From positions 1 to 64,000 of the forward strand of contig CBDDBU010000017.1 of assembly GCA_965226045.1 (NCBI GenBank): DNA of 64,000 nt. Reading direction: 5' to 3'. The notes below the pieces were generated by a model, which had not been told where the DNA came from, did not search any database, and worked only from the letters and a program-made list of their open reading frames with translations. Position 1 is the first letter of the stretch; every line of letters starts with the position of its first letter. Shown here one piece after another: positions 25,502-33,233 of the stretch. A program made the translations under genes and the position numbers. The stretch comes from CBDDBU01 sp965226045. GTDB taxonomy: Bacteria > Pseudomonadota > Alphaproteobacteria > VGEJ01.

Positions 25502-26542
25502 ATGAACATGAACAAGGCGGCATTGGTGGCCGTGGGCGCGCTGGTCGCGGTATCGGCGGCGGCGCCGGCGGTGGATGCGCGTGAACGGATACGGATCGTC
25601 GGCTCCTCGACCGTGTTTCCCTTCTCGACGGCGGTGGCCGAGCAGTTCGGTCGGACCACCGGGTTCGGAACGCCGGTGGTCGAGAGCACCGGGACCGGCG
25701 GCGGCATGAAGTTGTTTTGCGCGGGGATCGGCGAGCAATATCCCGACATGACCAACGCGTCGCGCCGCATCAAGGAATCCGAGGTCAAGAACTGCGCCCA
25801 GAATGGGGTGGCCGACATCACCGAGATCAAGATCGGCTTCGACGGTATCGTTGTGGCCAGCGCCAAAGCCGCGCCCCTCTACGAATTCTCCCTGCGCCAG
25901 ATCTTCCTCGCCCTCGCTAAGGAGGTGCCGGTCGATGGCGAGATGGCGCCCAATCCCCACCAGACCTGGAAGGACGTGGATGCGTCCCTTCCTGACACCA
26001 AGATCGAGGTGCTGGGGCCGCCGCCCACGTCCGGTACCCGCGACGCGTTCGCCGAACTGGCGTTGGAAGGCGGCTGCGCGACCTTCGACGAGATCAAGGC
26101 GCTCAAGAGGACCGACGGGAGCCGCTACAAGGCCATCTGTCACACCGTGCGGGAGGACGGCGCGTACGTCGAGGCCGGTGAGAACGACAACCTCATCGTC
26201 CAGAAGCTTGAGGCCAACCTGGAGGCCCTCGGCGTCTTCGGCTTCAGTTTCCTCAACAGTAACGCCGACAAGGTCAGGGGCAGCGTCGTCGACGGCGTCG
26301 AGCCGACGTTCGAGAACATCGCCTCGGGCGACTATCCGGTCTCACGCTCAATGTACTTCTACGTCAAGAACGCCCACGTCGCCGCCATCCCGGGGATCAA
26401 GGAATACCTCGACGAGTTCACCAGCGAGAAGGCCTGGGGCGACTACGGCTACCTCACCGACAAGGGACTGATCCCCCTGCCCGCCGCGGAACGCCAAAAA
26501 TGGCGCGAGAAGGCGGGCGGGCTCGCCCCCCTGAGCCTGTAG
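25502..26542 (+). CDS. pstS: Phosphate ABC transporter substrate-binding protein
   Basis: A periplasmic phosphate-binding protein of 346 residues. The signal peptide is MNMNKAALVAVGALVAVSAAAPAVDA. Phosphate-binding loops are visible: IVGSSTVFPFS near the N-terminus, ESTGTGGGMKLFC and PPPTSGTRDAF. The C-terminal region (SRSMYFYVKNAHVAAIPGI, FTSEKAWGDYGYL) matches the PstS of alphaproteobacteria. The upstream Pho box implies control by PhoB. pstC, pstA and pstB do not follow; the next gene, moaE, is on the other strand. So this is either a lone extra binding protein or one separated from its transporter genes. Confidence 0.92.
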   Translation: MNMNKAALVAVGALVAVSAAAPAVDARERIRIVGSSTVFPFSTAVAEQFGRTTGFGTPVVESTGTGGGMKLFCAGIGEQYPDMTNASRRIKESEVKNCAQNGVADITEIKIGFDGIVVASAKAAPLYEFSLRQIFLALAKEVPVDGEMAPNPHQTWKDVDASLPDTKIEVLGPPPTSGTRDAFAELALEGGCATFDEIKALKRTDGSRYKAICHTVREDGAYVEAGENDNLIVQKLEANLEALGVFGFSFLNSNADKVRGSVVDGVEPTFENIASGDYPVSRSMYFYVKNAHVAAIPGIKEYLDEFTSEKAWGDYGYLTDKGLIPLPAAERQKWREKAGGLAPLSL

Positions 26543-26571
26543 GTTGGCAAGGCCGATGCCCTGTGCCCGCC

Positions 26572-27045
26572 CTACTCGCCGCTTGTCGTTTCGGGTTTCT
26601 CGGTCCAGCGCGCGGCGGCCTCGTCGTCGGCGGCGCGGGCGGCGACCCAGCGATCGCCCCCGGTCGTTTCCTCGTGTTTCCAGAACGGAGCGCTGGTCTT
26701 GAGCCAGTCGATCAGGAACTCAGAGGCCGCGAACGCGTCGCCGCGATGCGCCGCCGCCGTGATGACCAGAACGATCTGCTCGCCGAGTTCGAGCCGCCCG
26801 TGGCGATGGATGATGAGGCTGGCTTCGAGGTTCCAGCGCTGGTTGGCGGTGCGCTCGATCTTGTCGAGCTCACGGCGCGTCATCGCCGGGTAGTGTTCGA
26901 GCGTCATCGCACTGACGCCGCCGTCATCGGCGCTGGCGCGAACCACGCCGGTGAATGTGACGATGCCGCCGATCGCGTGGTTGGCGCCGATCAGCGCGCG
27001 CAGCTCCGCGCCGACATCGAAGTCCTCGGTCTGGACGCGGATCAT
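26572..27045 (-). CDS. moaE: Molybdopterin synthase catalytic subunit
   Basis: MoaE works with MoaD to put two sulfurs on precursor Z and form molybdopterin. The 157-residue protein contains the family landmarks GGIVTFTGVVRASADDG, MTLEHYPAMTRREL, IIHRHGRLELGEQIVLV, AHRGDAF and the catalytic lysine region WKHEETTGG. The ATG at 27045 is one base after the moaD stop, so the two subunits are co-translated. The last gene of the moeA-moaD-moaE run. Confidence 0.93.
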   Translation of the reverse strand: MIRVQTEDFDVGAELRALIGANHAIGGIVTFTGVVRASADDGGVSAMTLEHYPAMTRRELDKIERTANQRWNLEASLIIHRHGRLELGEQIVLVITAAAHRGDAFAASEFLIDWLKTSAPFWKHEETTGGDRWVAARAADDEAAARWTEKPETTSGE

Positions 27046-27046
27046 C

Positions 27047-27298
27047 TCAACCTCCGGTCACCGGTGGAAACAACGCGATTTCGTCGTCGGGGCCGACGGC
27101 GTCCTCGGCCGTCGCGTACTCCTCGTTGACGGCGACCCGCACCACTCGGAGATCGGCCAGCGCCTCGGCGTGGCGTGGGCTTCGTTGCTTGAGCCAGTCG
27201 AGAAGCTTGGCGACCGTGTCGATAGCCGCCGGCGGGCTCACCGTCTCGTGGGCCACCCCCGCCCGCTCGCGCAGCCACGCGAAGTACAACACCTCCAT
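27047..27298 (-). CDS. moaD: Molybdopterin synthase sulfur carrier subunit
   Basis: MoaD is the ubiquitin-like sulfur donor of molybdopterin synthase. The 83-residue protein starts MEVLYFAWLRERAG and ends in the required Gly-Gly (PPVTGG), which receives the thiocarboxylate. DDEIALFPPVTGG is the usual end of the fold. Its ATG directly abuts the moeA stop (TGAATG), and moaE follows after one base. Confidence 0.95.
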   Translation of the reverse strand: MEVLYFAWLRERAGVAHETVSPPAAIDTVAKLLDWLKQRSPRHAEALADLRVVRVAVNEEYATAEDAVGPDDEIALFPPVTGG

Positions 27299-28552
27299 TC
27301 ACGTCACCTCGCTGAACGGCAGAAAATCGACCATCGTGCCGGCCTCGACCTGGGTCAGCTCTTCCGACAGCTCGACCAGGCCATCGGAGTCCACCATCGA
27401 GGAGAGAATGCCGGAGCCCTCGCGCTCGAACTTGTCGGCGACCAGGGCGCCGTCGGCGGCGACGGCAAGACGCGCCCGGAGCCACTCCCGGCGGTCGCGC
27501 TTCTTGCGGTGGTAGAATCCGGCGCGGACGCGAAAGAGGTGAGGCGCGATATTTTTTGCCCCACTCAGACGCAGGATAAGAGGCCGCGCGATCCTCAAGA
27601 AGGTCACCATCGCGGCGACCGGGTTGCCGGGCAGGCCGACGAACGGTACCGCGCCGATCTGGCCGAACGCGACCGGTCGCCCCGGCTTCACGGCGAGGCG
27701 CCAAAAGGTAAGCCGGCCCATGGCTTCAACGGCCCTCGCGACATGGTCCTCCTCGCCGGCGGAAACGCCGCCCGAGGTGATGATGAGATCGTGCGCCGCG
27801 GCGGCGGCGTGCAGCGCGGTGCGAACGGCCGCGGGGCGATCGGGCACGATGCCGAGATCGTCGACCGCGCAGCCCAGACCCTGAAGCAGGCTATCGAGGA
27901 CATAGCGATTGGCGTCGTAGACGCGGCCAGGGGCCAGCGCCGCGCCCGGCTCGGCGACCTCGTCACCGGTCGAGAAGATCGCCACCCGCAACCTTGTGTG
28001 AACCGAGAGCGCGGTGCGCCCGAGCGAGGCGGCGAGCCCAATGTCTTGGGGGCGAAGCCTGCGCCCACGCCGCAAAACCACGGCGCCGGTGCGGATGTCC
28101 TCGCTGGCCAGGCGGCGGTTGTCGCCGCGCCGCAGTCCGGCCGGGACGCAGATCGAAGTCCCGTCCTCACGGCAGTCTTCCTGCATCGCGACGGTATCGG
28201 CGCCCGGCGGCATGGTGGCGCCGGTGAAGATGCGGATCGCCTGCCCAGGTCGAAGCGGCTCGCCGAACGGATGCCCGGCGGCGGCCCGTCCGACGATGTC
28301 CAGCCGGACCTCGCCCGCGTCCGCCAGATCGGCGAAGCGCACCGCGTAACCATCGACGGCCGAGTTGTCGTGCGGCGGAACGTCGCGCTCAGCGACCACG
28401 TCGGCGGCGAGAATTCGCCGGCTCGCGCGCCGCAACCCGACCTCCTCGATCCCGGTCACCGGGACGATGCGTTGATCGAGAAGGGCGAGCGCCTCGGCGA
28501 GCGTCATGAGATTGCCGCCGGCGGCAAAGCAGTCGTCGGAGAGCTGCGCCAT
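27299..28552 (-). CDS. moeA: Molybdopterin molybdenumtransferase
   Basis: MoeA inserts molybdate into adenylated molybdopterin. The 417-residue protein shows LRRASRRILAADVVAERDVP, HDNSAVDGYAV, IRIFTGATMPPGADTV, the MoCF-like core (FSTGDEVAEPG, VYDANRYVLDSLL, LIITSGGVSAGEEDHV) and VGLPGNPVAAMVTF. Start: the ATG at 28552 is one base after the mobB stop (TGA-C-ATG) and begins MAQLSDDCF, fitting the family; the frame is open further upstream only within mobB. It sits in the operon order mobB-moeA-moaD-moaE. Confidence 0.94.
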   Translation of the reverse strand: MAQLSDDCFAAGGNLMTLAEALALLDQRIVPVTGIEEVGLRRASRRILAADVVAERDVPPHDNSAVDGYAVRFADLADAGEVRLDIVGRAAAGHPFGEPLRPGQAIRIFTGATMPPGADTVAMQEDCREDGTSICVPAGLRRGDNRRLASEDIRTGAVVLRRGRRLRPQDIGLAASLGRTALSVHTRLRVAIFSTGDEVAEPGAALAPGRVYDANRYVLDSLLQGLGCAVDDLGIVPDRPAAVRTALHAAAAAHDLIITSGGVSAGEEDHVARAVEAMGRLTFWRLAVKPGRPVAFGQIGAVPFVGLPGNPVAAMVTFLRIARPLILRLSGAKNIAPHLFRVRAGFYHRKKRDRREWLRARLAVAADGALVADKFEREGSGILSSMVDSDGLVELSEELTQVEAGTMVDFLPFSEVT

Positions 28553-28553
28553 G

Positions 28554-29063
28554 TCAGGCCACGTCGCGGGCGGCGAGACCACAATGCGCGACGATGAACT
28601 CGGCGATGGCCGACGTATCGTCGAGCGCCAGCACCGGCAGCGTGACCTCGGGCAGGGGTTCGTCGCTGGCGACCGCGATGACGTGGGCATCGGGCGCACG
28701 CAAGGGGGGCCGGGCGCCCTTGCGGTGGACTCCGATCTTGTCGTGCGCGCGTCCTTTGAAGCCCTCGACGATCACCAGATCCACAGGGCCGAGATGGGCG
28801 ATCAGCTCCTCGAGGTCAGGCTCCGCGGCGCCGCGGTGCTCGTGTATGAGCGCCCAGCGCCGCGCCGAGGACACCAGCACTTCGCCCGCCCCGGCGGCGC
28901 GGTGCTCGAAGCTGTCCTTGCCGGGCTGGTCGATCTCGAAGTCGTGGTGGGCGTGCTTGATCGTCGAGACGCTCACGCCACGGGCCAGCAGCACCGGGAT
29001 TAGCCGCACGATCAGCGTGGTCTTACCGCTACCGCTCCAGCCGACGAAACCGATAATCTTCAT
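28554..29063 (-). CDS. mobB: Molybdopterin-guanine dinucleotide biosynthesis adapter MobB
   Basis: MobB is a GTP-binding protein that helps MobA attach GMP to molybdopterin. The 169-residue protein opens with MKIIGFVGWSGSGKTTL (P-loop GWSGSGKT) and continues with VSTIKHAHHDFEIDQPGKDS, typical of the family, LVIVEGFKG and a final ALDD segment. Its ATG overlaps the pgsA stop as ATGA (29060-29063). The position next to moeA and moaDE implies supply of MGD cofactor for molybdoenzymes encoded elsewhere. Confidence 0.93.
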   Translation of the reverse strand: MKIIGFVGWSGSGKTTLIVRLIPVLLARGVSVSTIKHAHHDFEIDQPGKDSFEHRAAGAGEVLVSSARRWALIHEHRGAAEPDLEELIAHLGPVDLVIVEGFKGRAHDKIGVHRKGARPPLRAPDAHVIAVASDEPLPEVTLPVLALDDTSAIAEFIVAHCGLAARDVA

Positions 29064-29740
29064 CGGCGGCGGCTCACCTGGCCCCAAGCGGGCGTTCCGG
29101 CTCGGGCGCCGACTCGGGCGCCGACGGGCGCCGACTGGGGCGCCGGCTGGGGCGCCGGCTGGGGCCGCGCCGCGTCCGTGCGCGCGTGCATGAGATGTGG
29201 CAGCCCGGCGCGCAGATAGTCGTAGCCGGTGTAGAGCGTCAGAGCGGCGGCGGCCCACAGCGCCCACACGCCGAACGTCGTCGCGGGCAGTGCAAACGGC
29301 GCGGCGTCGCCCAGCAGCAGCGCCGCGATGGCCACCATCTGCAGCGTTGTCTTCCACTTGGCGAGTCGGCTGACCGGCACGCCGACATCCAACTCGGCGA
29401 GATATGCGCGCAACCCCGAGACGAGGATTTCTCGGCACACGATCACCAGCGCCGCGAGGACGGTGAAGGCGCCAAAGCGATCGGTCGCCACCAACAGAAC
29501 GATGCACGCCGCCACCAGGAGCTTGTCGGCCAGGGGGTCGAGGAAGCGGCCGAGCGACGTGTGCTGGTCGCGCGACCGGGCGACATAGCCGTCGAGGAAA
29601 TCGGTGATGCAGGCGGCCACGAACAGCCCGAAGGTCACCCAGTTGGCGAGGTGACCCGGCAGGTAAAACGCGGCGATCAACACCGGGATCACCGCGATAC
29701 GCGAGAGCGTCAGCAGGTTGGGGAGCGTCTTGATCATCAA
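29060..29740 (-). CDS. pgsA: CDP-diacylglycerol-glycerol-3-phosphate 3-phosphatidyltransferase
   Basis: PgsA commits CDP-diacylglycerol to phosphatidylglycerol synthesis in the inner membrane. The CDP-alcohol phosphotransferase signature is present at about residues 47-72 (DFLDGYVARSRDQ, then GRFLDPLADKLL), with N-terminal MIKTLPNLLTLSRI and several further membrane helices. The last 30 residues are an unusual proline/alanine/glutamine and Val-Gly-Ala-Arg repeat (PQPAPQPAPQSAP, VGARVGAR) coded by a DNA minisatellite. The gene lies between uvrC and mobB, an order common in alphaproteobacteria. Confidence 0.94.
   Translation of the reverse strand: MMIKTLPNLLTLSRIAVIPVLIAAFYLPGHLANWVTFGLFVAACITDFLDGYVARSRDQHTSLGRFLDPLADKLLVAACIVLLVATDRFGAFTVLAALVIVCREILVSGLRAYLAELDVGVPVSRLAKWKTTLQMVAIAALLLGDAAPFALPATTFGVWALWAAAALTLYTGYDYLRAGLPHLMHARTDAARPQPAPQPAPQSAPVGARVGARAGTPAWGQVSRRR
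29100..29168 (-). repeat. 12-base minisatellite in the 3' end of pgsA
   Basis: Variants of GGCGCCGACTCG/GGCGCCGGCTGG recur about five to six times in tandem within the last codons of pgsA. Because 12 is a multiple of three, length changes alter only the number of Pro-Ala/Gly-Ala-Arg repeats in the tail, without breaking the frame. Confidence 0.8.
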
Positions 29741-29787
29741 GCCAGAGCTTTGCGGCGGCGCCCTCAGTATACCACCCGATCACGGGC

Positions 29788-31740
29788 TCAGTCGCTGGTG
29801 TGAAAATGCCCATAGATCACGCTTGCGAGACCGCCGCTGATGCCGCTCACGCTCTCGAGGTCGGCGCGGCCGGCGCGGGCCACCGCGGCTGCCGAGCCAA
29901 AATGATGCAGCAGCGCCTTCTTGCGCTTGCCGCCGATGCCGGGCACATCGTCGAGGAGCGATCGGGTGATGGCGCGCGAACGCTTGCCACGGTGGGCGGT
30001 GATGGCGAACCGATGCGCCTCGTCGCGCAAGCGTTGCAGGAAGTAAAGCACCGGATCGCGCTCGCCCAGTTGGAAGGTCGCGCGCCCCGGAGCATGGAAG
30101 GATTCGCGCCCCGCGTTGCGGTTGGGGCCCTTGGAAATGGCTGCTAGAGCCACGCCCGTGACGCCGAGGTCGGCGAAAACCTCGACCGCCGCGCTCAGCT
30201 GGCCAGCACCGCCGTCGACCAGCACCAGATCGGGCCACTGGGCGCTGGTCCTCTCCTCGTCCTCGTGGAGGAGGCGACGAAAACGCCGCCCCAGCACCTC
30301 GCGCATCATCGCGTAGTCGTCCCCCGGCGCCATCGCCTCCTTGATGGTGAAGCGGCGGTATGCGCCCTTCAACAGGCCCTCGGGACTGGCGACGATCATG
30401 CCGCCGACCGCATGTTGTCCCTGGACATGGCTATTGTCGTAGACCTCGATCCGGCGCGGTGGTCCGTCCAGTCCGAATGCCTTGGCGACGCCTTCCAGCA
30501 AGCGCCGCTGCGAGGCGCTTTCGGCCAATCGCCGGCCTAGGGCTTCGCGGGCGTTGGACAGAGCGCGCTCGACCAGGAGGCGCTTGTCGCCGCGCTGGGG
30601 GTGGCTCAGGCGCACGCGCCGCCCGGCCCGCACCGCCAACGCTTGCTCCAGGATATCGTGCCGTGCCACGGCATGGCTCAACAGCACCAGCTTTGGGGGC
30701 TCTTTGTTGGCGTAAAACTGGCCCAGGAAGGCGCCCAGCACCTCAGCGCCGTCGGCGTCGCCGGCATGGGAGGGGTAATACGCCCGGTTGCCATAACTGC
30801 GGCCGCCACGGAAGAAGAACACCTGGACGCAGGTCTGCCCGGCCTCTTGATGAGCGACCACGATGTCGGCCTGATCGATGTTGGGGAGGTTGATCCCCTG
30901 TCGGGCCTGGATCTGTGTCAGCGCCCGGATACGGTCGCGGTATATGGACGCCGTTTCGTAATCCAAAGCCTCGCTGGCCGCCACCATGCGCCGCGACAGC
31001 CGCGTCTGGATCGCGTGGCTGCGGCCGGCGAGAAACCCGCGCGCGTCGTCGACGATCGCCTCGTAATCGGCCATGCCGACATGCCCCACGCAGGGCGCCG
31101 CGCAGCGCTTGATTTGATACTGGAGGCACGGGCGGGTGCGGCTCTCAAGGACGGTGTCGCTGCATGATCGCAGCGGGAACGCGCGCTGCAAGGCCGTCAG
31201 CGTCTCGTTGACGGCCTTGGCCGAGGCGAAGGGGCCGAAATATTCGCCTTTAGCCTGCCGCGGTCCGCGATGCTTGGCGATCTGCGCCCAGCGATGGTGG
31301 CCGGTAATGAGGATATAGGGAAACGATTTGTCGTCGCGCAGAACAATATTGTAGCGTGGTTTGAGGCGCTTTATCAGGTTCGATTCGAGCAGTAGAGCCT
31401 CAACCTCGGTGTGGGTGGTCGTGATCTCCAGTGTGGTCGTCCGCGCGATCATCTGGCGAATGCGTGTCGAATGCGGCTCTTCGCGGGCATAGCTCGCGAC
31501 CCTCTTGCGCAGGTTGCGGGCCTTGCCGACGTAGAGGACCGTGCGTTTGGCGTCGAGCATGCGATAGACACCGGGGCGCGCCGGTAGTGTCGCGAGCTCG
31601 GCGCGAATCACGTCCACCCCCGTCAGGCGCGGAGTGTCGTGGTCGTGCGAGGCATCCATATCGGCGCTGTCGGGAGATCGATCCGTCACAACCTGAGCAT
31701 CCGAACGGCGGTGCGGCTGGGCGTGCTCGAAGGCCGCCAA
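29788..31740 (-). CDS. uvrC: Excinuclease ABC subunit C
   Basis: UvrC makes both incisions in nucleotide excision repair. The protein is about 650 residues. The GIY-YIG nuclease is at the N-terminus (PARPGVYRMLDAKRTVLYVG, KARNLRKRVASYA), then the Cys-rich segment (RPCLQYQIKRCAAPCVG), the UvrB-binding UVR motif (SEALDYETASIYRDRIRAL), the RNase-H-like second nuclease (EVYDNSHVQGQHAVGGMIVA, LVLVDGGAGQL) and C-terminal helix-hairpin-helix repeats (LDDVPGIGGKRKKALL, LESVSGISGGLA). uvrB lies 5 kb away on the same strand. The GTG/ATG start is uncertain; the first 40 residues are poorly conserved. Confidence 0.95.
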   Translation of the reverse strand: MAAFEHAQPHRRSDAQVVTDRSPDSADMDASHDHDTPRLTGVDVIRAELATLPARPGVYRMLDAKRTVLYVGKARNLRKRVASYAREEPHSTRIRQMIARTTTLEITTTHTEVEALLLESNLIKRLKPRYNIVLRDDKSFPYILITGHHRWAQIAKHRGPRQAKGEYFGPFASAKAVNETLTALQRAFPLRSCSDTVLESRTRPCLQYQIKRCAAPCVGHVGMADYEAIVDDARGFLAGRSHAIQTRLSRRMVAASEALDYETASIYRDRIRALTQIQARQGINLPNIDQADIVVAHQEAGQTCVQVFFFRGGRSYGNRAYYPSHAGDADGAEVLGAFLGQFYANKEPPKLVLLSHAVARHDILEQALAVRAGRRVRLSHPQRGDKRLLVERALSNAREALGRRLAESASQRRLLEGVAKAFGLDGPPRRIEVYDNSHVQGQHAVGGMIVASPEGLLKGAYRRFTIKEAMAPGDDYAMMREVLGRRFRRLLHEDEERTSAQWPDLVLVDGGAGQLSAAVEVFADLGVTGVALAAISKGPNRNAGRESFHAPGRATFQLGERDPVLYFLQRLRDEAHRFAITAHRGKRSRAITRSLLDDVPGIGGKRKKALLHHFGSAAAVARAGRADLESVSGISGGLASVIYGHFHTSD

Positions 31741-32033
31741 GCGGGCGGGTTCACGGGGCGGTCACGAATTTGTAACCTTATCCACTACCGTTGTGGAAAT
31801 CTCTGTGGGCAAGGCAACGGCGAACGCTCCCAGGCCAGCAAAACCAGTGTTTACACCTATTTGCACAAAATATGTGCATATTACGTAAGTCATTGAATCA
31901 AAGACATAATCTACACCTCGACGATAGTCGGGGCCATGAGATGTTCGGTCGCCCCACGCCACCGATAGCGCCGCCGCCGTCACCACCACCTGTGCACAAA
32001 TGTCGTCCTCGGCGGGCGCTTCGCCGCCTGCAC
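31741..32033. other. AT-richer intergenic region upstream of uvrC with DnaA-box-like words
   Basis: No gene is visible. TTATCCACT (31778-31786) and, on the other strand, ATTTCCACA (31792-31800) each differ by one base from common DnaA boxes. An AT-rich stretch follows with TTTGCACA, TATGTGCATA and TACGTAAGTCA, and TGTGCACAAA at about 31994. The words CAGTGTTT and TTTGCACA are shared with the rho upstream region. It must hold the uvrC promoter; a replication-related role is only a possibility. Confidence 0.35.
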
Positions 32034-32453
32034 TCAACCATTGGCGCGGAACCGCTCGATTTCCACGCCGACTCCGGCGGCCTCCGGGCACACATTGAGT
32101 TTTTCGATCCGCACCCGCGCCGCCAGTACCCGCCCATCATCGAGGCACCAGCGCGCTATGCGCTCCGCCAAGGTCTCGACGAGATTGATATGGCCCTCGC
32201 TGATGATCGACCGCGCCCCTTCGATCACCCGGGCATAGTCGACCACGTTCTTCACCTGATCGTCGATCGCGGTGTCCTCGACGGAAAGGTCGATGTTGAT
32301 CCGGACGGGCTGCGCCGCCCTCCTCTCATGATTGTAGACCCCGATGTTCGCGCCGAGCACGAGGTCGCGGACGAACATGTGGCGAACCGAGCGGCTGGCG
32401 TCCGCTATCTTGAGCGCCCCGATCGTCCCATAGGCGGTGCCGGTGTCGACCAT
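32034..32453 (-). CDS. folB: Dihydroneopterin aldolase family protein
   Basis: FolB splits dihydroneopterin in folate synthesis; some relatives are dihydroneopterin epimerases. The 139-residue protein has RHMFVRDLVLGANIGVYNHE, PVRINIDLSVEDTAIDDQ, NVVDYARVIEGARSII and LVETLAERIARWCL, all typical of the FolB fold with its conserved Glu and Tyr. The long start (MVDTGTAYGTIGALKIADAS) is supported because alphaproteobacterial homologues also carry a DASRxVRH lead. It follows a pteridine-reductase-like SDR gene after six bases, a pairing that strengthens a pterin role. Confidence 0.9.
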   Translation of the reverse strand: MVDTGTAYGTIGALKIADASRSVRHMFVRDLVLGANIGVYNHERRAAQPVRINIDLSVEDTAIDDQVKNVVDYARVIEGARSIISEGHINLVETLAERIARWCLDDGRVLAARVRIEKLNVCPEAAGVGVEIERFRANG

Positions 32454-32459
32454 CGATTG

Positions 32460-33224
32460 TCAGCCCTCGTTCGTCGATCCTAGCAGATGCTGACCGCCGT
32501 CGAGAGCGATCATCTGGCCGGTCATGGCGGGCGCGGACAAAAGGAAGCGCACCGCATCGCAGATCTCCTCGGGCGTGGTCCCGATCCCCAGTGGGGTGGC
32601 GGCCCATTGGGCGGCGAAGGCTTCGACCGTCTGGTGGGCGCTCGGCAGCGCCGGTCCGGGTCCGATCCCGTTCACGCGAATCCGTGGCGCGAGCGCCATC
32701 GCGAGCGTCCGGGTCAGCGTCCACAACGCCGATTTGCTCGCGGTGTAGGACATATAGGTCGGTGTCAGCCGCCACACTGTATGGTCCAATAGGTTGATGA
32801 CGTTGCCACTAGAATCGCGCGGGAGCTGCGCGGCAAAGGCCTGGGCGAGCACTAGCGGCGCCCGGAGGTTGATATCGAGATGACGCGACCACGATTCGTG
32901 GCTGAGCGTGTCGACGGTGTCACGCTCGAACACCGAGGCGTTGTTGATCAGGCAGGTGAGGGGGCCGAGCGCGGTGGTCGCCTGGGCGACCAGGTCCTGG
33001 CTTTGCGCCTCGACGGCGAGATCGGCGTGGACCGGCGCGGCGCGGGCGCCGCTTGCCGTGATTTCCGCCACCACCTCGTGGGCCTCGTCTCGCGAGCGGT
33101 TGTAGTGGACCGCGACCGCCCAGCCGCGCCGCCCGAGATCGAGGGCGATGGCGCGCCCGATGCGCCGCGCCGCGCCGGTGACCAGCACCGTACCGGGCCC
33201 TGCCGGCAGGGAGGGTTCGGTCAT
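32460..33224 (-). CDS. SDR oxidoreductase, pteridine reductase-like
   Basis: A 254-residue short-chain dehydrogenase. The cofactor motif is LVTGAARRIGRAIALDLG; TGAARRIG with two arginines is usual for NADPH-dependent pteridine reductases (PTR1, FolM). Other motifs: CLINNASVFERDTVD, catalytic YMSYTASKSALWTLT (Tyr and Lys of YxxxK present) and VNGIGPGPALPS. FolM-type enzymes reduce dihydrofolate or dihydromonapterin. Adjacency to folB (six-base gap) supports this, but substrate remains inferred. The antiporter gene ends nine bases upstream. Confidence 0.82.
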   Translation of the reverse strand: MTEPSLPAGPGTVLVTGAARRIGRAIALDLGRRGWAVAVHYNRSRDEAHEVVAEITASGARAAPVHADLAVEAQSQDLVAQATTALGPLTCLINNASVFERDTVDTLSHESWSRHLDINLRAPLVLAQAFAAQLPRDSSGNVINLLDHTVWRLTPTYMSYTASKSALWTLTRTLAMALAPRIRVNGIGPGPALPSAHQTVEAFAAQWAATPLGIGTTPEEICDAVRFLLSAPAMTGQMIALDGGQHLLGSTNEG

Positions 33225-33233
33225 GGCCGCCCG

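Noticed and set aside
29060..29813. Long upstream extension of mobB in its own frame
   Set aside because: It lies fully inside pgsA in another frame; the P-loop start MKIIGFVGWSG is the natural N-terminus.
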